Assembly (NCBI RefSeq): GCF_037975245.1
Contig: NC_092573.1
Coordinates: 5,020,001-5,084,000 of the forward strand
Direction: 5' to 3'
Origin: Apostichopus japonicus
Taxonomy: Eukaryota > Echinodermata > Holothuroidea > Aspidochirotida > Stichopodidae
DNA length: 64,000 nucleotides
Positions 27,904 through 39,019 of the stretch are shown piece by piece. The notes under the pieces are model-generated. The model ran no database searches and was not told the DNA's origin. It saw only the letters and a program-made list of their open reading frames with translations. Both the position numbers and the translations under genes were made by a program. Each line of letters begins with the position of its first letter. Within the stretch, counting starts at the first letter, position 1.

Positions 27904-27906
<3 letters not shown>

Positions 27907-27998
<92 letters not shown>
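27907..27998. repeat. (TA)n microsatellite, right edge of nested insertion
   Basis: About 46 TA units, then 'tgtcgatttaaatcggtata', which continues the unit-2 sequence at about 35168. Confidence 0.95.
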
Positions 27999-28001
<3 letters not shown>

Positions 28002-28139
28002 GATTTAAATCGGTATAAGTCGATTCCCCACGATTTGAGACTGATTGCCGGTCATACAAGCCAGCCTTCTTATTCAAGGTGAGAATGGTTGGAAAAAAAA
28101 TCCTCAAAGAGAAACAAATAGAGAATATTCAGCGTGTAA

Positions 28140-29550
28140 CAACTCGTGGGTGAGGTCCACGGGCCCGCACATAAGCTTCTTGTGGGTCCATGGTTAATGC
28201 CCTTGCAGGGAAAGTATGGCCTCAATCAGGAGCGAAGCCAGCCTTCTTATTCAAGGTGGGCATGGTTGGAAAAATTTCCTCAAAGAGAAACAAATATATA
28301 CATGTACACTTTCATATTTTCTTCAAGTGCACTAACGTACATAACAACATTAATTTGTATGTTAAGATTTTGATTATTTTACTGACATTAGCTTTCTTAA
28401 ATTAATACGTGAAAAACCAGTGCAGTACACGAGCTATAGCTCATTGAACAAGGCAATATTCCATTCCAAAAGAAATTTCTGGAGGAAATACTAATTGCTG
28501 GTGAAGACCAAGCAAGTATCAATACTATATATTATGGTTTTACATGAAATACAAATTTCAAATCTGGAATATCTCAAGAAGCCATTTTGGCAGCTTAAAT
28601 ACTCTAGCTTAAATATTTTAATATTATCACTTCCAATTGCTTTATCCGTCAAGTATGTGATTCTTGGGCTCTTTTGGATATCTCAGTACCTGAAGGGGAT
28701 TTTGCTAGCCAGCTAAATTTGTATTAAATATAATTATTTGTAAAGTATTGTTTATGTCGATGTTTTGAAAGAAAATAAGGTGCATTATATTGGTGATTTT
28801 TTCACCGATCATGGTCACATTTTGTCATATCAAAAAAAAAAAATATTAAGTATAATGTTCAAAATCTATTTTCCTTTCACTATATTACTAGGTCATCATT
28901 TCTGCAATTCCGAGGTCGTGGAATTAGGTTAACTTAGGTAAATAGCATGACTTAAATATAAATGAACGCCTACTGTTGAAATTCTCTCTACAAACCAGAG
29001 CCACACATTTTGTGTACATATCTTATATTACGAATAACGTTCCTCACTTAAGGGCCATAAGTAAGTGGGAGGAAAGGTATCCACGTCATGAATTTAATTG
29101 GAAGTCTATTTTCATTATTTCCGTTTATTACAGTCAGTGAGCCTAAGCTTTAATGTTTTCAGTTCGTTTCCTGCATAGGATTATAGGCCCAAATGATTAT
29201 CTATTCCGTATTAAGGTAAATGACTCTCCACTCTGTTCTTTTTGTAGCTCTGAAATTGAAACTTAATAGCAACTTTTCTATTCATGTCCAATAATAAAAG
29301 ATCATTTTTGAGGTTTAACCCTTGAAATGGTTGAGAAGTTGCTTTTAATTTGCGGTATTGTGTAATTTTCTTTGTAATCTTGTTCACTCCTAAAGTTTGT
29401 CTGTATGTCTATGGAGCTTCTGTTCACTACTAAGAGTAAGTAGGCAGACTTTTGTTGTAAATACATCAATATAATTGTTATTATGGACGGTATCAAAGAA
29501 ATGTAGAAGTTAAAAATAAAGATATGAAATATGAGATGAAAAAAACAAAT
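28140..29550 (+). mobile_element. shared LINE-bearing block, copy 1 (degraded)
   Basis: It starts with a dispersed repeat (gccagccttcttattcaagg) and continues into a decayed LINE ORF2 end. Copies are at 35.22-36.70 and 45.22-46.40 kb. The Cys/His end motif is damaged here (about 29236-29290). Presence in all three units dates its insertion before the duplications. Confidence 0.65.
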
Positions 29551-29749
29551 TACTTTCGAAGTTAAAATATGATAAATGATGTATTCCAGAGATTTGAGAT
29601 AGGAGGAGGGGTGCGGGGAAGGAGGCTTTTCGCAATATTTAATGTTTATTTAGATACTAAACACCGCTGGAAATGCTTAAGCCTAAAAAAAAATCAACCT
29701 ATTCCAGGTACAAATTTACGTTTTCTAAATAAAGCATTGACTCCAACAC

Positions 29750-30165
29750 CCTGGCTCTTTACTCCTTACTTTCCTTTCTGTCTCTGTCTCTGTCTCTGTA
29801 TCATAGCCATTCATTACATTTCCACTACATTTTCCTCCTTGATTCACACCCTCCCATTCCATTCACTTCCACCTTTTTTTCTTTCTTCACTTATTGCACT
29901 TCTTCACCTCCTCTTCTCTTCCCTCTCCCTTCCCTTCCCTACAGCCATTGTCATTTTTCCTCTACCTCTACCTCTTCTACTTCCTCTTCCTCTTCTTCTT
30001 CTCTTTCTCCCTATTCTATTTTCTTTCAAGGTTTTGATCCTTTCTTCTGTTTCTCCTTTTCTTTCTTTTATTCTTCTTCTCTCTGTCTCCCTTCCCTCTC
30101 TCTCGCTTTTTTTCTTTTCTATCCTTTCCTTTTTTTCTTTCCAATTTCCTTTTTATTCCTATTTT
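29750..30165. repeat. pyrimidine-rich tract, copy 1
   Basis: About 0.4 kb that is almost all C and T on the plus strand (TCTCTGT, TTCCTC runs). It occupies the same place in unit 1 as the longer tract of unit 2. Any open frame is a composition effect. Confidence 0.85.
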
Positions 30166-30239
30166 GTAGTGCGCCCACAAATTTCCCCCACAATGTTCCC
30201 AAAGTGGACAAATCGACCACTTTGCCCACCCCTAGCTAC

Positions 30240-31205
30240 GTCATAGCAGGCATTCTAATAAGTCGAAACAAATGTCACTTGCACCATATTAAGATTGTAA
30301 GCCAAATATTCTGAAAAATAGAAATGGATAGCGTAAACTCTACCAGCCACTAGACCGATGGGCTTGAAACTGTATGCTTAAGCATGTTAAAGGCGAGCTT
30401 TCACTGTTTATTCTTAGCTTTCACTCATTTTAAAATAACATGAAACTCGTGCAGGAAATAAAAATGTTAATCCTTTTAAACGGTAAAATGTCAAATACGG
30501 ATTAAATGTTGAACTGACGTGGATGGAATGCAAAATGTTTTTGGTACGACTTTCCATGTGATATTTGCCTCAGTGGTTGACGATAAATGGATCATATCAA
30601 ATCTGGGATGAGATTTGCTCCATCATGGAATGTCTCGCACTAGATTACATGTCGCATGAACTGTACTTGAAAACTGACTAATTGATTAGTTTCCAAGAAA
30701 ATTGAAGTAAAAGATGATGAATCATAATCTGTGCTAATAGACTAGCAAAAGAATTACACATGTCGATTACGCAGGGATATGTAGCTGCGTTTGTGCTGAC
30801 ATTGTTTGGATCATTGAAAGGAGAAATACATAAAAGTTGACCTTTGCGATGCCGGTATTGAACTTGCCCTCGTCTTTGATTCAGCAATTACAAGGCGTTG
30901 ATGTATCCCAAATGTAGGAAAGTGTTGAATTTTCTATAATCGAAAAACCGAGTAATGGGCACAAGGAAAATGCTGTTCAGCTTCTAACGAGCAAAACAGA
31001 CATAACAGAACATCAATGCTGCTGTGGTCTCTTATGACACTGTATACTTCTTACAAAAATCAGTAAACTGCACTTGTAGCTCAATGTAAAAACAAGAAAG
31101 TTTTCAAAAATTTAGATTTTGTGACGCGTGGCCTGTATTTCCATAACATAGGCCTATGTGATAAAAATCATGTCACTGCTCGATCACGTCAGGGTATTTG
31201 CATAA
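30240..31205 (-). other. IgR-B downstream / probable 3' UTR region
   Basis: Follows the IgR-B stop on the minus strand and is matched by 38131-39019 after IgR-C. A minus-strand AATAAA occurs near 30412-30407. No further exon is recognised. Confidence 0.4.
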
Positions 31206-31741
31206 CTATTTAGCGGAATGGTAAATAGCTTCAACTATTGTTTTCTCGTGCAAGACTGTTAGTGGCTGTTTTCTCGGACACACAACTGTCTTCAAGTTTT
31301 GCATTAGTATCTTCTGGTTGGTATAATTTGACATGTCTTTGTCTACTTCAACCTCGGTATATTCATCGAGCGTATCCAAAGCTTCCTTGTTTAGTTTAAG
31401 TGGAACTGTAGTGAATTTACCCCCTAAGTCAAGATTTGAGTTTGATAAGGTTATATCCATCGTCACTTCGTCATACTCATCTAGCGGGGTTTTGTATATG
31501 GTACTGTCGTATGCGGATGAATGTTCATCTGTCGTAGTCTTTCTACTTAGTTTGAGCAGGTAGCATGAAACTCCAAAAATGAAAGACAATACAAACATTG
31601 CGATAGGACAGATGACGAAAAGGAGAGTCAAATCTGTTTTGTAAACCTGCAAAGTTATTTTACAAAGGTCATCGGATGTGATGCAAATTACGTCACAGTT
31701 TTCACTTTCGTAACTAAAGGTGATGACCAATAAAGGTTTTA
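31206..31741 (-). CDS. IgR-B exon 3 (transmembrane helix and tyrosine tail, stop)
   Basis: The acceptor is tttcaacag and the frame runs to TAG at 31208-31206. NCDVICITSDDLC (CxxxCx6C) precedes the helix LLFVICPIAMFVLSFIFGVS. The tail has one copy of the YDST-YKTP-YDEV module that is expanded ninefold in IgR-C. Confidence 0.75.
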
Positions 31742-33877
31742 CTGTTGAAAAAAAGAAAAAGTTAAATAAAGGAAAAGCAGTTTACAATGGTCTGTATATT
31801 CATGAGGCAAATACTTGTTATGGTAGAAACTATTATCTATAAATCTTACTATCGATTGCAGGCATATACATCGTTGTGTACATAGGCTATACAGCTATCT
31901 GTCGACAGACCATATACATCATTTCCAAGATATCCGATAACCATAAGACAATACCATTTAAGGTACCGTATACAAATGTTGCAATATCAGAGCCATCCAC
32001 AATTTGTGGCTCTAAGTAAGGAACTTCAATTGCACACATATCAATAGTTTAATAAAACATCATGAAACTAGTCTAACATCGTTAAACTAGTCTTGTCAAT
32101 TTTGACTCCGTTTGGTAGATATGGTAGTATATACCTGTCAATGCAGCTTGTAATTTAATATTTTCTTAAATAAGAAGTGCCAACTTGAAATACAAAATGT
32201 TGAAGGAAGAAGCTAGGCTCATTATTGTACCGACATTTCCTGGAGCAATTACGAGTAAGTAACATTGTAAAACCAGTTTGAGGGAGGGCTGGGTAAGATG
32301 GGTACTAAGATTAGTATCAGATGCCCGTTGATCAAGTTACTAGCCTTTATCACCATCACACCAATAGGAAAATATTAATTGTAAGAAAAGGAAAGGACAG
32401 AAAAGATAAGAAAGAAGAACAAATACCCATTTTGCCTGATGTAAGTTTGGTACGGTTACAGTTTTCTGTTAAGTTCGGGTGATAGTATTCCAATGTGTTG
32501 GCTTCGGTACATCTCATCTGTAAATAAAGCGTCCATTTTGTAAATCTAAATCATCTTCAATTTATTTATCATTAACTTTCTCAGCCTTGAATATTCTTTC
32601 TCCATGATCATGTTGCACTGGAAGAGGAGGTCGGTACGGGAAATGATATTCTTAAAATGATATTCTTGCTTTGGTAAAATTAATTCCACACAACTAGATA
32701 GTTAATGATAGAGCTAACCCAACATAGCCTATTATTTCCGAAGACGCAGTGTAATTCACATCTGTTTGATTCTTATTAGTAACAATATATGTTGTCGCAA
32801 TTGCTTCTTTCAATGAAGTGAATACATTTGTATCATCCGACGTCGTTTTTATTATTTCCTCCTCCTTTCCTTTCTAGTGTTCCTCTCCCTCATACAAACT
32901 CATCTTTCTTCATTGGTTTGTGTAGCATCATTCATAAACTGAGGTAGAATTTGTGTGGTTCTTTTATTTTTGATAAATGTCTGATCTTTATCTCATATAA
33001 TACTAGAATTGTGTCCAGTATCAACACTTCTTAATTTCATAATGAGTAAAACAAAAATGAGAGTTCATCTCCCAGCGACGTATGATGTTACAGATTGGTT
33101 AGATAGTAATCACGTCTTGTATACAGTGTAATATTTCTCCTATTGGTAACACGACTATTGTTAGCTGAAATATGTGATCATCACAAACATCAAGATAAAG
33201 GTCATAGCTAGGGTTGCTTTTTCTTGAATGTTATAACTTACCTGATATGTAGCTTGATTTGTCAATGCACAGAGGAATTCACCTTTGGTTGATTTCTCAC
33301 TAGTAACCATATTTGTTGTCGTAATTGATTCATTTATCAGTGAATTCGAAGATTCAGTTAGAGATTCTATTGTAGAGTCCCTTGTCGTAGGTCCCTCTGT
33401 CTCCTCTTCATCCTCATTTATCTCCTCTTCCTCCTCCAATTCAGAGTTATCTTCACTGATTGTCAAACTGAAGCAACAGATCCATTGAATCTTCAAATCC
33501 TGCCCTTGGTATCCGCATTGATATATCATAGAATCATTTATAGTGATATTATATACAGTTAACACTAAATGACCCTTTCGACTGCGTAAGCTACGATTAT
33601 ATTTCATATTGTCTGTTAAGTGTTTTAAGTCATCTCCTCTACAAGCAGTTTTGGATTTAGTTAAGTTTACCGGCAGCTTGCACTTCATTGTAGCATTTTC
33701 CCCAATCTTGTAATCAGTAACAGTTGTATTGAAATCACATTCCGAATGGACTGATTCAAGAGATGAACAAATCACAAGTAAAAAGATGAAGAAAGATAAC
33801 TTGATTTGAAAACAAGCACCCCAACCGAAATCAGATGAGAAAAATTGTTCCAATTGAAATCCGCAACTAACACCCAT
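31206..33877 (-). CDS. IgR-B: Ig-domain type I membrane receptor with YDEV/YTEV/YTNQ tail (3 exons)
   Basis: My spliced model joins 33877-33242, 32517-32427 and 31741-31206, giving 420 aa in an uninterrupted frame. The architecture is that of IgR-A: signal peptide, one Ig-like domain (DSMIYQC signature), acidic stalk, cysteine-bearing membrane-proximal region, transmembrane helix at about 280-305 and cytoplasmic tail. The tail tyrosines are Y320 (YDST), Y325 (YKTP), Y332 (YDEV), Y370 (YTEV), Y382 (YTNQ) and Y416 (YHSA). EYDEV and EYTEV are acidic-hydrophobic, like sites preferred by Src-family SH2 domains; YTNQ fits the Grb2 pYxN rule. No strict ITIM is present. It is the best-preserved of the B/C pair and a probable signalling receptor of unknown ligand. 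Confidence 0.75.
32427..32517 (-). CDS. IgR-B exon 2 (membrane-proximal cysteine segment)
   Basis: This 91-bp exon has acceptor tttatttacag and donor ATGG|gtattt, entering in phase 0 and leaving in phase 1. It encodes 30 residues starting MRCTEANTLE, with cysteines at positions 3 and 20 and an NRT sequon. The phase matches exon 3 exactly (G|TA, Val). Confidence 0.7.
32750..32880 (-). pseudogene. decayed fragment of an Ig-exon stalk inside IgR-B intron 1
   Basis: Plus-strand 32750-32880 resembles the 3' half of exon 1 (compare 33270-33350: the ttagtaac.atat.tgttgtcg.aattg core) but is degraded and lacks a good frame. It looks like a relic of an extra exon 1 copy left by an earlier duplication or unequal exchange. 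Confidence 0.55.
33242..33877 (-). CDS. IgR-B exon 1 (signal peptide, Ig-like domain, stalk)
   Basis: ATG at 33877-33875 opens 212 codons ending in CAG before gtaagt (phase 0). Relative to IgR-A it lacks two residues after TVTD and has a different acidic stalk with an INEDEEETEG insert and no TTSFIMTT segment. The Ig core is otherwise nearly identical. Confidence 0.75.
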
Positions 33878-35219
33878 AATGGTAGCATGTACGCCATACC
33901 ATTAGTCATTTAGAAAGATGAAACTCCTGAGAAATTACTCAAAACATGGTATAACTAACTATACTCGACATGTTTGACGCAAGTTTACTTGTTGACTTTG
34001 TTTATCCAACTGCGAAACTTGTAGCGGCAAGGCGCTATATTGATGTTTATGGCCGGAGCGAGTTCCTTGCAATGATTAAATAGCAAGGTGAGGTATTGGA
34101 GAATTACTTCCTCCTGTACATGTGCATATATCAGTACACTGTTACTTAATGCAGACTATATCAGGAAGCAATGTTATTAGCACATAGTGAAGAAATATCA
34201 GTAACCGCTAGCTCATTATGAACGGAAGTCAGGAATAGCTATAGCTCAAACAAATACATGCATTTATGTGTATCCAATAACACTTACTAGTTTCATTTTG
34301 ATATTTTCAAGATGGTAGGTCGTGTGTATGTATATATCGTATTCGGGACAAATAACCATCGGTAGAGGAACTCAGTCGTTGACGTTCTGCGTAAACTGCT
34401 TTGCGTGTTAACCACACAGTTGGGAACAGAGTGCCAACCCTACCCACACTTTTCAAAAGTCGCGATGACACAGGAATATGTTCCTACCTTCAAGTTTGGA
34501 TAAATGTTAGCTTAATTTATCGACATATTCTGTCGAATATAAAGCTCGAGGAAACAAAGATTCTTTTCAGTTCATGTGAACTTTTCGACGTTCAAAGTGA
34601 CAATTTCGACATCGAGAAGTGCGAATTTAAAACTTTCGAAAACGCCAACTCGAATTATAATAATACTCTACATTTTGAGGTTGAACGTCGAAATTCGAGT
34701 CAAAGAAATTAATCGAAATTTCACGAAAATATCTCAATGTGGGATAGCAGGTCGAACATTCGGTATGACGAACCAAAACTCTGAGATCATAAGTCGACAT
34801 GTCCAAAGTATAGAATAACTTTCGTAATAACATCGTCGAACGAAGAAGATAATATAAATATTTCTATGTAAAAAGTCGAAACTTTTGAAAAGTCGAATTT
34901 TTGAGGACAGAGATAAAATGTGTACGAAAAAGTCTCATGATTGTAGTAAAAGTAGCCGGAATTTTGAAAAAGTTTACAAAACCAGTCAGAAAAAAATAGA
35001 TGGCGCTAGATAATAAAATCATAGAGAAACAGGTAGCAAATACAAAGTAATACAGACACTCAGCGACGAAGCCTATGTCGAATTAAACTGGTATATGTCG
35101 ATTTAAATCGGTAGAAGTCAATTTAAGCTGCTGGAAACTGGTATATGTTGAGGGAAATTGGTATCTATATATGTCGATTTAAATCGGTATAAAAATCGAT
35201 TCCATACGATTTGAGACTG

Positions 35220-36700
35220 AGGGCCCGTCATAGAAGCCAGCCTTCTTATTCAAGGTGGGAATGGTTGGAAAAAATTCCTCAAAGAGAAACAAATAGAGAA
35301 TATTCAGCGTAGCAACTCGTAGGTGAGGTCCACGGGCCCGCACTTAAGATACTGGTGCAGGTCCATGGTTAATGCCCTTGTAGGGAGAGTATGGCCTCAC
35401 TCAGGGGCGAAGCCAGCCTTCTTATTCAAGGTGGGCTTGGTTGGCAAAATTTCCTCAAAGAGAAACAAATATATACATGTACACTTTCATATTTTCTTCA
35501 ATTGCACTAACGTACACAACAGCATTAATTTGTATGTTAAGATTTTGAATATTTTACTGACATTAGCTTTCTTAGGTAATACGTGAACAACCAGAGCAGT
35601 ACACAATATATAGCCCATTGAACAAGGCAATATTCCATTCCAAAAGAAATTTCTGGAGGAAATACTAATTGCTGATGAAGACCAAGCAAGTATCAATACT
35701 ATATATTATGGTTTTACAAAAATACAAATTTCAAATCTGGATCTCTCAAAAAGCCATTTTGGCAGCTTAAATACTCTAACTTAAATATTTTAATATTATC
35801 ACTTTCAATTGCTTTATCCGTCAAGTATGTGATTCTTGGGCTATTTTGAGTATCTCAGTACTTGAAGGGGATTTTGCTAGCCAGTTAAATTTGTATTCAA
35901 TAAAATTTGCATTAGAATTGGTAAAGTATAATTGTTTATTTTGATTTTTTGAAAGAAAATAAGGTGCATTATATTGGTGATTGTCTCACCGATCATGGTC
36001 ACATTTTGTCATATCAAAATGTTGTTATTAACCATAATGTTCAAAATTTATTTTCCTTTTACTGTATTACTGGGTCATCATTTCTGCAATTCCTATGGCA
36101 TGGAATGTTAATTTAGGTAAAAAGCATGACTTAAATATAAATGAACGCCTACTGTTGAAATTCTCTTTACAAACCAGAGCCACACATTTTGTATACATAT
36201 CTTATATTACGAATAGCGTTCCTCACTTAAGGGCCATAAGTAAATGGGAGGAATGGTATCCACGTCATGAATTTAATTGGAAGTCTATTTATTATTATTT
36301 TCGTTGACTACAGTCAGTGAGCTTAAGATTTAATATTTTCAGTTCGTTTCCTGCATATGATATAGCTGCATGATTATCTTTTCCGTCTGTTCCGTCTGTT
36401 CCTCCTATTCCGTCTGTTCTGTTCTATTTGTAGCTCTGAAATTGAAATTTTAGAGCACCTTTTCTATTTATGTCCAATAGATCATTTTTGAGGTTTAGAT
36501 GGTTGAGAAGTACAATTGCTTTTAATTTGGGGTAATGTGTATAATTGTCTTCACTCCTAAAGTTTGTCTGTATGTCTATGGAGCTTCTTTTCATTACTAA
36601 GAGTAAGTAGACAGACTTTTGTTATAAATACATCAAAATATTTTTTATTATGTACGATATCAAAGAAAGTTGAAAATAAAGAGATCCTTTTTTTTAAATT
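35220..36700 (+). mobile_element. shared LINE-bearing block, copy 2 (best preserved)
   Basis: Translation of 36095-36307 gives a stretch with KWEEWYPRHEFNWKSIYYYF, and 36420-36473 reads CxxC-x8-EHLFYLC, the zinc-knuckle-like motif at the C-terminal end of L1/Tx1-type LINE ORF2 proteins. It has stops between, so it is a dead fragment. Confidence 0.68.
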
Positions 36701-36854
36701 GTGCATTTCAGATAGGGGAGGAAGACGGGAGGAAGCTTATCAATTTCGCAATATTTAATGTTTGTTTAGATATTTAACACTGCTTAAAATATTTAAGCCT
36801 AAATGTATTCAATCTATTCCAGGTACAAAGTTGCGTTTCCTAAATAAAGCTTTG

Positions 36855-38130
36855 ATTCCAACACTCTGGCTCTTTACTCCTTACTTTATATCTGTCTCCT
36901 ATTCTGTGCATTGTCATTCATTTATCTTTCCACTTCATTTTCCTCCTTGATTCACACTTTCCAATTCCATTCATTTCCACCTATTTTTCTTTCTTCACTT
37001 ATTTCACTTCTTCACCTCCTCTTCCTCTTCTTCTTTTTCTTCCCCTTCTCTCTATCTCCATTTTCTCTTTTCTCTCCTGTATTTGGTCCTGTCTTGGGTT
37101 TCTTCGATTCTTTCTTCTTCTCTCTGTCTCCCTTCTCTCCCTTTCTCCCTCTCCCCCTATTTCCCTATTCTCTTTTCTTTCCTCTCCCCCCTCTCTCTTC
37201 CCCACAATCTCACACCCTCCCTCTCCCTGTTTTCTTTCTTTCCATTTTCTTCCAGCTTTACCCTCATTTCCTCTTTTCGGTTTCTTCTTTTCTTTGGGAT
37301 TTTCGTTCCCTTCTCTATGTCTCCCTTATCTCTTTCTCTCCTATTCCCCCTTCTTTTTCTTTCCTCCCCTCTCTCCTTTTTCTATTTTATTTCCTCTCTC
37401 CCCTCAACCTTTTTCTCAACCTCTCCCCTCCCTCTCCCCCTCCGTCTCCTTTTTTCTTTCCGTTTTTTCCCTGTTCTTGATTCCATTTCCTCTCTTGGGT
37501 TTTTTCTTTTCTTTGGGATATTCGTTCCCTTCTCTCTGTCGCCCTTCTCGCTTTCTCTCCTTTTCCCCCTTCTTTTTTCTTTCCTCCCCCTCTTTCCCTT
37601 TTCTCTTTTCTTTCCACCCTCCTCTACCTCCACCCCTGCCTACCCCTCTCTCTCCCTTTTCTTTCCGTTATTTTCCTGTTTCTTATCCTCATTTACTCTC
37701 TTGGGTTTTTTCTTTTTTTGGGATTTTCGTTCCCTTCTCTCTGTCTCCCTTATCTCTTTCTCTCCTTTCCCCCTTCTCTCTCTTTTCTCTTTTCTTTCCT
37801 CTCCCCCTCTACCTCCACCTCCCTCCCTCCCTCCCCCTCTCTCTCCCATTTCTTTCCGTTTTTTTCCTGTTTTTGATCCTCATTTCCTCCCATGGTTTTT
37901 TTTTTCTTTGGGACTTTCGTTCCCTTCTCTCTGTCTCCCTTCTCTCTTTTTCCACATTCTTTTTCTTTCCTCACCCTCTATCCCTTTTCTCTTTCCTTTA
38001 TCTCCCCCTCTAACTCCACCTCTTTGCCCCCTTCTCTCTCCCCTTTCTCTTTTCTTTGCGTTTTCCTGTTTTTGATCCTCATTTCCTCTCTTGGTTTTTT
38101 TTCTTTGAGATTTTCGCACCCTTCTCTCTG
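36855..38130. repeat. 1.3-kb pyrimidine tract with ~200-bp internal tandem repeat, copy 2
   Basis: Almost pure C/T on the plus strand. A segment reading tcgttcccttctctctgtc recurs near 37310, 37520, 37727 and 37918 (spacing about 190-210 bp), so it grew by tandem duplication relative to unit 1. Long homopurine/homopyrimidine DNA can form triplex structures. Confidence 0.85.
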
Positions 38131-39019
38131 AAATGGATGGCGTAAACTCTACCAGTCACTAGACCGATTGGCTTGAAACTTTATGCTTAAGCATGTTATA
38201 GGCGAGCTTTCACTGTTTATTCTTAGCTTTCACTCATTTTAAAATAACATGAAACTCGTGCAGGAAATAAAAATGTTAATCCTTTTAACGGTAAAATGTC
38301 AAATACGGATTAAATGTTGAACTGACGTGGATGGAATGCAACATGTTTTTGATAAGACTTTCCATGTGATATTTGCCTCGGTAGTTGACGCTAAATGGAT
38401 CATATCAAATCTGGGATGAGATTTACTCAATCCATGGAATGTCTCGCACTAGATTACATGCCGCATGAATTGTACTTGAAAACTGACGTATTGAAAACAG
38501 TTTTCAAGAAAAATTGAAGTAAAAGATGATGAATCATAATCTGTGCTAATAGACTAGCACAGGAATTACACATGTCGATTACACAGGGATATGTAGCTGC
38601 GTTTGTGCTGACATTGTTTGGATCATTGAAAGAAGAAATACATAAAAGTTGACCTCTGCGACGCCGGTATTGAACTTGCCCTAGTCTTCGATTCAGCAAT
38701 TGCAAGGCGTTGATGTATCCCAAATGTAGGAAAGTGTTGAATTCTCTATATTCGAGAAACCGAGTAATGGGCACAAGGAAAATGCTGTCCAGCTTCTAAC
38801 GAGCAAATCAGACATAACAGAACATCAATGCTGCTGTGGTCTCTTATGACGCTGTATACTTCTTTAAAAAAATCAGCATTAAGCACATGTAACTTCATGT
38901 TAAAACAAGAAAGTTTTTCAAAAATTCAGATTTTGTGACGCGTGGCCTGTATTTCCATAACATAGGCCTATGTGATTAAATTCATGTCACTACTCGATCA
39001 CGTCAGGGTATTTGCATAA
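38131..39019 (-). other. IgR-C downstream / probable 3' UTR region
   Basis: Paralogous to 30240-31205. A 106-codon frame (38774-38454) is open here but has a stop in the unit-1 copy, so I do not call it coding. Confidence 0.4.

Larger units (their letters stand above)
24981..27906 (+). mobile_element. Penelope-like retroelement (EN+ type), apparently intact ORF
   Basis: A 2.9-kb element bounded on both sides by (TA)n. It holds one long ORF (25077-27644), a 5' leader of about 96 bp and a 3' part of about 260 bp with an imperfect repeat (aaaataatccga at 27645-27675) and a CTGAAGA...GAAA motif. Full-length terminal repeats are not visible, so 5' truncation is possible. Confidence 0.8.

Noticed and set aside
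36911-38131. Long Ser/Phe/Leu/Pro frames (up to 330 codons) and Arg/Glu/Lys frames on the other strand
   Set aside because: They are the translation of a pure pyrimidine/purine tract. Several frames are open at once, and the shorter unit-1 tract shows the same effect.
38454-38774. 106-codon minus-strand frame downstream of IgR-C, partly shared with 30678-30887
   Set aside because: The unit-1 copy has a stop within the shared part. The similarity is explained by the recent duplication.
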